20,774 nt of DNA, from NCBI GenBank assembly GCA_002311835.1, contig DBZY01000027.1, positions 36,618 to 57,391 of the forward strand. Direction: 5' to 3'. The translations under genes were made by a program, and so were the position numbers. The notes under the pieces were generated by a model. It did no database searches. It was given only the letters and a program-made list of their open reading frames with translations, and was not told where the DNA came from. Source of the stretch: Proteobacteria bacterium UBA1148 (GTDB taxonomy: Bacteria > Pseudomonadota > Gammaproteobacteria > Steroidobacterales > Rariloculaceae). Shown here piece after piece: positions 9,101 to 15,611 of this stretch. Positions within the stretch are counted from its first letter, which is position 1. Each line of letters begins with the position of its first letter.

Positions 9101-9370
9101 CATTGTGGGCAATAAGGCACTAGGCCTCTCTTTCTCGATGATCCTCTCTAAGGTTTGCCAATTAATGGGTTCGATATAGATCGCATCAGCACTAGCTGGA
9201 TCCGTCATTATGGTCGCTGGGTTGGAGTTCACCAGAATTACCCGGTACCCCTCCTCTCTAAGCGCCTTGCACGCCTGGGTACCTGAGTAGTCAAACTCAC
9301 ATGCCTGACCAATGATGATCGGACCGGCGCCGATAATTAAGATACCGTCGATATCGTCTCGTCGTGGCAT
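6149..9370 (-). CDS. carB: Carbamoyl-phosphate synthase large chain
   Basis: CarB takes ammonia from CarA, bicarbonate and two ATP to make carbamoyl phosphate for arginine and pyrimidine synthesis. At 1073 residues it equals the E. coli enzyme. The two homologous ATP-grasp halves are visible. The first opens with [21 protein letters not shown] (near 10-30) and the second with [20 protein letters not shown] (near 560-580); the oligomerisation region lies between them. The last 140 residues form the MGS-like allosteric domain, with ATGGTAKAL and [12 protein letters not shown], which binds UMP and ornithine/IMP in E. coli. The ATG start yields MPRRDDIDG, matching the family. Unusually, the start has no visible Shine-Dalgarno and is preceded by an AT-rich gap. 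The stop is fused to the greA start. Confidence 0.98.
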   Translation of the reverse strand: [1073 protein letters not shown]

Positions 9371-9424
9371 AAACTTAATAATGCATCTAGATTATAATTA
9401 TAACTAATTGTTTTTAATCGAATA
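9371..9424 (-). promoter_or_regulatory. AT-rich carA-carB spacer with tandem -10-like boxes
   Basis: This 54-base spacer is strikingly AT-rich compared with its surroundings. It contains the perfect 12-base palindrome TTATAATTATAA (9392-9403). On the minus strand it reads as two overlapping TATAAT boxes upstream of carB, but I see no convincing -35 element. No purine-rich ribosome site precedes the carB ATG, so an unstructured AU-rich leader may serve ribosome binding instead. An internal carB promoter is possible but unproven. Confidence 0.3.
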
Positions 9425-10585
9425 TTACACGTCAACGGATATAGACTGCTCTCGGTAATCCTGCATCGATGCGATAAAACGACGAAACAGTGGTTTTACA
9501 TCGTGTGGACCTGGGCTGGCTTCAGGGTGTCCCTGAAAAGAGAAAGCTGGGCGGTCAGTGCGTTCTATGCCTTGCAAAGAACCATCGAACAATGACCGAT
9601 GCGTAGCACGCAAATGATCTGGTAGGCTCTTCTCATCGACGGCGAAACCGTGATTTTGGCTTGTGATCATCACCCGACCAGAATCAATCTCGACAACAGG
9701 GTGATTCGTACCGTGATGACCAAATTTCATCTTCATGGTATTGGCGCCGCTAGCAAGTGCCAAGAGCTGGTGCCCTAGACAAATCCCAAAAATTGGTATG
9801 CCTGAGTCAATTAGCATTTGAATAGCAGTAATAGCGTACTCACAAGGTTCAGGATCGCCTGGCCCATTGGACAGGAAAACCCCATTCGGTAGTAACTCCA
9901 TAACTTCCTCAGCCGAGGTCGTAGCAGGCACAACGGTGATTCGGCAGCCTTCATCCGTAAGCAATCGCAGAATATTTTGTTTGACACCAAAGTCATAGGC
10001 AACCACGTGAAAATCAGGATTAGTGATTCGCCCCGTAGAAACGGCTTGTCTATCTGGCCAAGTACTCCTTTGAGTCCACTGATAAGACTCCCCGGTCGTA
10101 ACAAGCTTTGCCAGATCCATACCTTTAAGCCCAGGAAATTTCCGAGCTGCCGCCACCGCCTCCTTGGGGTTTGCATCCAACCCCGTGAGTATGCACCCTG
10201 CCTGAGCACCCTTATCACGGATGATCCGAGTGAGCTTTCGTGTATCAATGTCCGCAATAGCAACGGTGTTGCCGCGCTGTAACAATTCAGCCAAAGATGC
10301 CTCTGATCGCCAATTGCTGCTGACCAATGAAAGGTCGCGAATAATCAAACCAGCCGCAAACAAGTCCCGTGATTCAAAGTCATCAAGGTTCGTGCCCACG
10401 TTACCGATATGAGGATAGGTCAGTGTGACTAGCTGGCGAAAATAAGAAGGGTCAGTCAGGATTTCCTGGTAACCCGTCATTGCGGTGTTGAAAACTACCT
10501 CGCCCAGCGTCTTACCAGGAATACCTACCGATAGGCCCTTGAAGACCGTCCCGTCCTCGAGCGCTAATATCGCCGGCTCCGCCAC
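9425..10585 (-). CDS. carA: Carbamoyl-phosphate synthase small (glutaminase) chain
   Basis: CarA hydrolyses glutamine and channels the ammonia to CarB. The 386-residue protein has the N-terminal CPSase small-chain domain (DGTVFKG, FNTAMTGYQEILTDPSY) and a C-terminal class I glutamine amidotransferase domain. The catalytic triad is C269 in GICLGHQ, H353 and E355 in QGHPEASPG, at the same positions as in E. coli CarA. The oxyanion segment LSNGPGDP is at 238-245. The start is GTG with an AGGA site 7 bases upstream. The 191-base region before it, after dapB, holds a strong hairpin and short ORFs. The gene precedes carB by 54 bases; the CarA/CarB pair is complete. Confidence 0.97.
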   Translation of the reverse strand: MAEPAILALEDGTVFKGLSVGIPGKTLGEVVFNTAMTGYQEILTDPSYFRQLVTLTYPHIGNVGTNLDDFESRDLFAAGLIIRDLSLVSSNWRSEASLAELLQRGNTVAIADIDTRKLTRIIRDKGAQAGCILTGLDANPKEAVAAARKFPGLKGMDLAKLVTTGESYQWTQRSTWPDRQAVSTGRITNPDFHVVAYDFGVKQNILRLLTDEGCRITVVPATTSAEEVMELLPNGVFLSNGPGDPEPCEYAITAIQMLIDSGIPIFGICLGHQLLALASGANTMKMKFGHHGTNHPVVEIDSGRVMITSQNHGFAVDEKSLPDHLRATHRSLFDGSLQGIERTDRPAFSFQGHPEASPGPHDVKPLFRRFIASMQDYREQSISVDV

Positions 10586-10662
10586 GCTGAGTTCCTAATA
10601 GTCAATATGCGCCTTGTATAAACGAAGCGGGACAGCCGCAAGGCGCGCAGCTCACCCCGCAT
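10564..10662 (-). CDS. Candidate arginine-rich leader peptide of carA (32 codons)
   Basis: A short ATG ORF begins 77 bases before carA and ends inside it. It overlaps the carA start codon in another frame. Ten of its 32 residues are arginine, and arginine is an end product of the carbamoyl phosphate pathway. It spans the hairpin at 10609-10646. The AAGGA ribosome site lies only 2 bases from this ATG. A second ORF starting at the GTG at 10655 (17 codons, ending at 10602) has better spacing from the same site but is not arginine-rich. This could be a translated leader or chance; coding status is unproven. Confidence 0.25.
   Translation of the reverse strand: MRGELRALRLSRFVYTRRILTIRNSAWRSRRY
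10609..10646 (-). promoter_or_regulatory. Stem-loop in the carA leader
   Basis: The arms GCGCCTTG and CAAGGCGC (10639-10646 and 10609-10616) are perfectly complementary over 8 bp. The enclosed 22 bases contain a second small hairpin GCGG-CTGTC-CCGC that shares one base with the outer stem. In the carA transcript the structure ends 23 bases before the start codon, just upstream of the AGGA ribosome site. No U-run follows, so it is not a standard intrinsic terminator. It could affect translation initiation or be part of an attenuation switch for arginine or pyrimidine control. The hairpin is directly visible; the function is inference. Confidence 0.5.
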
Positions 10663-10776
10663 GATCCTTACTTAGGGAGTCTCAGAAGTAGATTGTAATC
10701 CGTTGCCATAGCGAAGGACACACCGATAATGAAAACGGTCACCTAACCCCGGCTGAAGCCTCTAAATGAAGCTGCT

Positions 10777-11598
10777 CTATTCGTGCACCTTCGCGTACAG
10801 CAAACCTAATACATCAGCCATAGAATAGAGCCCCGATGCCCGTCCGGCAGCCCAGCGTGCCGCCCTAACGGCGCCTCGGGCAAAACTCATGCGGTCGGTG
10901 GCTCGGTGAGTAAGCTCAATACTTTCCTCCGGCCCACCAAACACTACTGAGTGATTACCAACAATATTGCCCGCTCGAATCACGGAAAACCCTATCATGC
11001 CAGGTACACGTGGCCCGATCTGGCCATGGCGCTCGTAGACAGCTAGGTCCTCCAGACGATGACCTTTCGCCTCTGCCAAACGCTCACCCAGCGCAAGCGC
11101 GGTACCTGACGGTGCATCGACCTTTTGGCGATGGTGAGCCTCAATAATCTCAACATCATAATCCTCATCCAGAGTTAATGCTGCTTGGCTAACTAGGTCC
11201 ATAAAAACATTCATACCGATACTCATGTTCCGTCCGTAGACTAACGGTATTTCTTCAGCGCCGGTCTCCATGGCTTTTAGCTGTTGAGTCTCCAGACCAG
11301 TCGTACCTATTACCAAGGCAGCACCTGCCTTAACGCAAGCTCTAATATTTGCTTCGGTGGCCGAGGGCAGTGTGAAATCAATCGCCGCATCCGCCTCATG
11401 AAGACCATTTTCGCGATCATCCGTGAGTGGAACGCCGAGTGAATCAACCCCCGATGCTTCACCCGCATCGCAACCCATCGCTGGATCCGTTGATTCTGTT
11501 ACAGCGCCAGCGACCTCAAGATCATCAGACTCAGCAATACAACGCAAAACAGCTCGACCCATTCGACCTGATGCTCCCAGGACAGTGATTTTCAACAC
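10777..11598 (-). CDS. dapB: 4-hydroxy-tetrahydrodipicolinate reductase DapB
   Basis: DapB makes tetrahydrodipicolinate with NAD(P)H in the diaminopimelate/lysine pathway, supplying peptidoglycan. The 273-residue protein has the nucleotide-binding loop GASGRMG (8-14), the inner conserved IDFTLP, GTTG (98-101) and the catalytic segment EAHHRQKVDAPSGTA. In that segment H155 corresponds to the proton donor H159 and K159 to K163 of E. coli. Length equals E. coli DapB. The start is GTG at 11598; the next codon, TTG at 11595, is better spaced from the AGG site and would give MKITVLGASG, so the true start is uncertain by one codon. Only 3 bases separate it from the dnaJ stop, suggesting cotranscription. 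Confidence 0.96.
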   Translation of the reverse strand: MLKITVLGASGRMGRAVLRCIAESDDLEVAGAVTESTDPAMGCDAGEASGVDSLGVPLTDDRENGLHEADAAIDFTLPSATEANIRACVKAGAALVIGTTGLETQQLKAMETGAEEIPLVYGRNMSIGMNVFMDLVSQAALTLDEDYDVEIIEAHHRQKVDAPSGTALALGERLAEAKGHRLEDLAVYERHGQIGPRVPGMIGFSVIRAGNIVGNHSVVFGGPEESIELTHRATDRMSFARGAVRAARWAAGRASGLYSMADVLGLLYAKVHE

Positions 11599-11601
11599 AA
11601 C

Positions 11602-12738
11602 CTAAGCCCCCATGTTTTCAAAAAACTGTTTGACTCCATCTACCCAGGAGCGTGAGCGCGGACTATGCCGCAAGCCACCAGCCTGGACTGACTCATCGAA
11701 GCGCTCAAGTAATTCTTTTTGCTCGTCAGTTAACTTTACTGGAGTTTCGATCTGAATTTTGCAAAACAGATCCCCTACCCCCTTCGAGCGAACTGAGCGA
11801 ACCCCCTTGCCGCGCAGTCGAAATATCTTGCCCGACTGTGTTTCAGGAGGAACCTTTAATGCAACCTGACCATCCAATGTAGGCACCTCAATAGAACTGC
11901 CCAGCACCGCAGAGGAAAAGCTTGTCGGCACGTCACAGTTTAGGTTCTGTCCATCTCTTTCGAAAATGCTATGAGGTTTTACCGTGATATCAACGTAGAG
12001 GTCCCCTGACGGGCCTCCATTACGTCCTACTTCTCCTTCCTGAGCCAGTCGAATCCGGTCGCCATTATCAACACCAGCCGGCACCTGGACAGCTAGCGTT
12101 TTAACCTTGCGAACCAGGCCGCGGCCTGAGCATCCTGTGCAGGGCGTAGTTATGACCTTACCCAGCCCTCTGCAATTAGGACACGTCTGCTGAATGGAAA
12201 AGAATCCTTGCTGAATACGGACCTGTCCCGCCCCTTTACACGTGCTACAGGGTGTCGGCTCTGTGCCTGGCTCTGCACCTCCACCGTGACAGTCCCCACA
12301 CTCAACTCGAGTGGGAACATCAATGTTTACGGAATCACCCGCCACCGCCTGTTCCAGTGATAGTGACAGTTCATGGCGCAGGTCTGCCCCGCGAAATACT
12401 TGAGCCCTACTGCTACTGCTACGACTACCACCAAAAATATCCCCAAAGACATCACCAAAAAGATCGCTGAAAGCCTCGGTGTCCGCACCAAAACCACCAC
12501 CAGCTTGGCCTGCTTCTACGCCAGCGTGTCCGAATTGATCATATGCGGCACGCTTACTCGAATCGGAAAGCACTTCATAGGCTTCTTTTGCCTCCTTGAA
12601 GGAACTCTCTGCTTGTGGATCATCCGGATTACGGTCTGGGTGGTACTTCATGGCCGAACGCCGATAGGCTTTCTTCAACTCAGCCTCACCAGTATCCCTG
12701 CCGCAGCCTAAGACTTCGTAATAGTCTCGCTTGGCCAT
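11602..12738 (-). CDS. dnaJ: Chaperone DnaJ (Hsp40, type A)
   Basis: DnaJ delivers substrates to DnaK and stimulates its ATPase. The 378-residue protein has the full type A layout. The J-domain (about 5-70) has the HPD tripeptide at 33-35. A Gly/Phe-rich linker (about 70-106) with repeated DLFGD/DIFGG motifs follows. The zinc domain has four CxxCxGxG repeats (cysteine pairs 147/150, 164/167, 186/189 and 200/203), and two C-terminal substrate-binding beta domains complete it. The ATG start has AAGGA 6 bases upstream. It follows dnaK by 107 bases that contain a stem-loop, and is almost joined to dapB. Family and function are certain. Confidence 0.97.
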   Translation of the reverse strand: MAKRDYYEVLGCGRDTGEAELKKAYRRSAMKYHPDRNPDDPQAESSFKEAKEAYEVLSDSSKRAAYDQFGHAGVEAGQAGGGFGADTEAFSDLFGDVFGDIFGGSRSSSSRAQVFRGADLRHELSLSLEQAVAGDSVNIDVPTRVECGDCHGGGAEPGTEPTPCSTCKGAGQVRIQQGFFSIQQTCPNCRGLGKVITTPCTGCSGRGLVRKVKTLAVQVPAGVDNGDRIRLAQEGEVGRNGGPSGDLYVDITVKPHSIFERDGQNLNCDVPTSFSSAVLGSSIEVPTLDGQVALKVPPETQSGKIFRLRGKGVRSVRSKGVGDLFCKIQIETPVKLTDEQKELLERFDESVQAGGLRHSPRSRSWVDGVKQFFENMGA

Positions 12739-12782
12739 GGTTAATCCTTCACACTTCCCTATGCCTTTTCTATAAACACGAT

Positions 12783-12801
12783 TGGAGGACGCGATCCTCC
12801 A
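12783..12801 (-). repeat. Stem-loop between dnaK and dnaJ
   Basis: A perfect 7-bp inverted repeat TGGAGGA / TCCTCCA with the five-base loop TCGCG lies in the dnaK-dnaJ spacer. It is not followed by a U-tract, so it is unlikely to be a full terminator. It may protect the 3' end of dnaK mRNA or partially reduce dnaJ expression relative to dnaK. Because one arm contains GGAGGA, a Shine-Dalgarno-like sequence, it would also be sequestered in the stem. Confidence 0.5.
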
Positions 12802-12845
12802 TGCCCCCCAAGCTTATCAGCAAATTTTTTATCGTCTGTGCGTGT

Positions 12846-14780
12846 TTACGCACTCTTTTGCTCGTCGTCTTCCTTGATTTCTTCAAATTCAGCATCTACG
12901 ATATTTTCCTCATCAACGCCACCTTCTGGCGCCTCAGGGTTGTCCGCATTACCCTGTTCGGCTTGCTCGGCATAAAGCTTCTGAGCTAATCCAGCGGAAG
13001 CTTCACTGAGCCCTTTGATCTTAGCTTCAATAGCACTCTGGCTGTCACCGGTGACAACCTCCTTCAGCTCGGATACCGCTGCTTCTATTTGGGCGCGTTC
13101 TTCAGGCTCAGCCTTATCGCCTAACTCCTCCAGCATCTTCTCGGTGGCGTGCACAAGGGCATCACCCTGATTACGTACCTCTACAAGTTCTCGAAACTTC
13201 TGATCTTCGGCCGCGTGAGTTTCAGCGTCTGCAACCATTTGCTCAATCTCTTCATCGCTTAAACCCGAGGAAGCCTTAATGACGATTTTCTGCTCTTTCC
13301 CTGTAGCTTTATCTTTTGCTGAAACATTTAAAATTCCGTTCGCATCGATATCGAACGTCACATCAACTTGAGGCATACCTCGCGATGCTGGCGGAATATC
13401 GCTCAGATCAAACCGTCCCAATGAATTATTATCCTCCGCACGCTGCCGCTCACCCTGAAGAACATGAATCGTAACAGCGGTCTGATTATCCTCCGCCGTG
13501 GAGAATACCTGGTTTGCTTTCGTCGGGATTGTGGTGTTCTTATCGATGAGTCGCGTCATCACCCGCCCCAATGTCTCAATTCCCAGTGACAATGGGGTCA
13601 CATCCAAGAGCAGAACATCCTTAACGTCGCCCGAAAGAACGCCCGCTTGGATCGCCGCCCCCACTGCAACAGCTTCATCGGGGTTCACATCCTTACGCGG
13701 CGCCTTCCCAAAAAAGTTCTGAACCTCCTCCTGCACCTTAGGCATACGAGTTTGACCGCCAACGAGAATGATATCGTCAATATCGTCCACTTTGAGGGTC
13801 GCATCGTTCAAAGCAGTCTTACATGGAACTAAGGTTCGGGCGACCAAATCTTCAACTAGGGACTCAATCTTTGCGCGGGTCAGATTGATGTTCAAATGTT
13901 TTGGCCCGTCTGAGTCCGCCGTGATATATGGAAGATTGACTTCCGTCTGCTGCTTAGACGACAACTCGATTTTTGCCTTCTCAGCCGCCTCTTTTAATCG
14001 TTGCATAGCGAGTGGGTCCTTACGAATATCAATTCCACTCTCTTTCTCAAATTCTTTAGATAGGTAGTCAATAATGCGTTTATCAAAGTCCTCCCCACCC
14101 AGGAACGTATCTCCGTTGGTCGCCAACACCTCGAACTGATGCTCACCATCAACCTCCGCGATCTCGATAACGGAAATATCGAAGGTGCCGCCGCCCAAAT
14201 CGTAGACGGCTACCTTGCGGTCACCACGTTTCTTGTCAAGCCCGTAGGCCAATGCAGCTGCGGTAGGCTCATTGATAATGCGGTTTACCTCTAAACCTGC
14301 AATGCGTCCTGCATCCTTCGTCGCCTGACGCTGCGAATCATTGAAATACGCCGGTACAGTAATAACAGCCTCCACTACGGGTTCGCCAAGATAATCTTCT
14401 GCGGTCTGTTTCATCTTGCTCAGAATCCGTGCGGAAATCTCTGGAGGGGCCATGCTTTTATCGTTGGCTGTTACCCAAGCATCGCCATTCTCTGCCTTCA
14501 CAATGCTATAGGGCACCATGTCAGCGTCCTTTTGAACCACATCATCGTCAAACCGGCGACCGATAAGACGCTTAATGGCAGAGAGTGTGTTGGTTGGGTT
14601 GGTTACCGCCTGACGTTTCGCCGTTTGCCCGACTAGAACCTCGTCGTCCTTACTGAACGCTACGACCGAGGGTGTAGTGCGATCACCTTCGCTGTTTTCG
14701 ATCACCCTAGCCTTATCGCCGTCCATAACAGCGACACAAGAATTGGTTGTGCCCAAGTCGATACCGATCACTCGTCCCAT
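12846..14780 (-). CDS. dnaK: Chaperone DnaK (Hsp70)
   Basis: DnaK is the ATP-driven Hsp70 chaperone of the cytosol; it also holds sigma-32 inactive in the absence of stress. From the start chosen the protein has 644 residues (E. coli 638). It begins MGRVIGIDLGTTNSC and contains the phosphate-2 loop YDLGGGTFD (193-201) with T199 at the E. coli autophosphorylation position. NEPTAAALAYG (170-180) and the interdomain linker DVLLLDVTP (388-396) follow. It ends in a helical lid and an acidic tail of the DAEFEEIKEDDE type. An in-frame extension to 14846 exists but is not Hsp70-like and would overlap the sigma-32 promoter. The ATG at 14780 has GGAG 10 bases upstream. Confidence 0.98.
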   Translation of the reverse strand: MGRVIGIDLGTTNSCVAVMDGDKARVIENSEGDRTTPSVVAFSKDDEVLVGQTAKRQAVTNPTNTLSAIKRLIGRRFDDDVVQKDADMVPYSIVKAENGDAWVTANDKSMAPPEISARILSKMKQTAEDYLGEPVVEAVITVPAYFNDSQRQATKDAGRIAGLEVNRIINEPTAAALAYGLDKKRGDRKVAVYDLGGGTFDISVIEIAEVDGEHQFEVLATNGDTFLGGEDFDKRIIDYLSKEFEKESGIDIRKDPLAMQRLKEAAEKAKIELSSKQQTEVNLPYITADSDGPKHLNINLTRAKIESLVEDLVARTLVPCKTALNDATLKVDDIDDIILVGGQTRMPKVQEEVQNFFGKAPRKDVNPDEAVAVGAAIQAGVLSGDVKDVLLLDVTPLSLGIETLGRVMTRLIDKNTTIPTKANQVFSTAEDNQTAVTIHVLQGERQRAEDNNSLGRFDLSDIPPASRGMPQVDVTFDIDANGILNVSAKDKATGKEQKIVIKASSGLSDEEIEQMVADAETHAAEDQKFRELVEVRNQGDALVHATEKMLEELGDKAEPEERAQIEAAVSELKEVVTGDSQSAIEAKIKGLSEASAGLAQKLYAEQAEQGNADNPEAPEGGVDEENIVDAEFEEIKEDDEQKSA

Positions 14781-14824
14781 GGCTGCAGTTCTCCAAAAAT
14801 CACCAATAGAATCTCGTCCATCTA

Positions 14825-14852
14825 AAATGGGGCATATTCTGGGCAATTCAAG
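14825..14852 (-). promoter_or_regulatory. Sigma-32 heat-shock promoter for dnaK
   Basis: On the minus strand, CTTGAA (14847-14852) is separated by 14 bases from CCCCATTT (14825-14832). This matches the sigma-32 consensus CTTGAA-N13-17-CCCCATNT at every defined position. Transcription would start near 14818, leaving a leader of about 38 bases before dnaK. It lies in the 101-base grpE-dnaK gap, so dnaK-dnaJ can be induced separately from hrcA-grpE. No CIRCE operator is present nearby. Confidence 0.85.
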
Positions 14853-14881
14853 GCGTTCGTGGGTCTTTCCAGCCCCTAACC

Positions 14882-15493
14882 TCAGCTTTCCTCGTCGCCT
14901 GGGTCCTGGGCAACAATAACCTGAGCAGGACGCAGTAATCGATCATGAATCGCATAGCCCTTCTGCACGACGGTCAATACTGTATTAGGCTCTACTGTCT
15001 CTGAGGGCGCTAGCGTCATCGCTTCATGTTTGGCGGGGTCAAAGGGTTCGCCTTGGGGGTCCAATTCCTCAATCCCCGCTTGTTCAAATGCGCTATCCAA
15101 AAGCCGCAGCATGGCCTTTTCCCCATCCAAAAGCGCCTCTACATCCGCTTGCTCGGCGGAGGCCAAGCCTGCCTCTAAGCTATCCCTGATCGGTAAAAGC
15201 GCTTGGGCGAGCCGCTCTAGACCATACCGACGGGCATTCTCAACTTCTCGACCAGCGCGTTTCCTAAAATTCTCAAGTTCTGCGGCCGCGCGTATGAATT
15301 TGTCTTGATTCTCATCGGCCTGCTTACGAAGAAGTTCTATCTCTTCTCCAACTTTAGACGAAGTTAGGTCCTCGGTGTCCGACACGCGCTCCTCTTCTGC
15401 CTCTTCTGCCTCATCAGTCTCAGGCTGCCCATCCACTGCAGCAGACTCACCCTCAGCATCTGCACGCGATCCACCACCAACATCCTGGATCAT
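14882..15493 (-). CDS. grpE: Nucleotide exchange factor GrpE
   Basis: GrpE is the dimeric nucleotide exchange factor that releases ADP from DnaK. The protein has 203 residues. It opens with an acidic, likely disordered region (about 1-50), followed by a long dimerisation coiled coil that includes AAELENFRKRAGREVENARRY. It ends with a beta domain carrying PFDPAKHEAM and the C-terminal VLTVVQKGYAIHDRLLRPAQVIVA signature. A perfect AGGAGG lies 10 bases before the ATG at 15493; the adjacent TTG at 15496 is an alternative. It follows hrcA by about 118 bases and precedes dnaK, the classic hrcA-grpE-dnaK-dnaJ order. Confidence 0.97.
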   Translation of the reverse strand: MIQDVGGGSRADAEGESAAVDGQPETDEAEEAEEERVSDTEDLTSSKVGEEIELLRKQADENQDKFIRAAAELENFRKRAGREVENARRYGLERLAQALLPIRDSLEAGLASAEQADVEALLDGEKAMLRLLDSAFEQAGIEELDPQGEPFDPAKHEAMTLAPSETVEPNTVLTVVQKGYAIHDRLLRPAQVIVAQDPGDEES

Positions 15494-15611
15494 CAAAATA
15501 CTACCTCCTGTCTTGGACTCAGTATCAGTACCCAGCGCTGCCCAGTGGTTTTAGCCTGGTACTTGGCAACCTTACTCTGCACACTGCTGGAGTCTCGATG
15601 AAATATGCGGG

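Noticed and set aside
10692..10697. TACAAT on the minus strand as a -10 box for carA
   Set aside because: No acceptable -35 element lies 16-18 bases upstream, so I did not call a promoter.
14781..14846. 22-codon in-frame N-terminal extension of dnaK
   Set aside because: It does not resemble Hsp70, the standard start MGRVIGIDLGTTNS has a ribosome site, and the extension overlaps the sigma-32 promoter.
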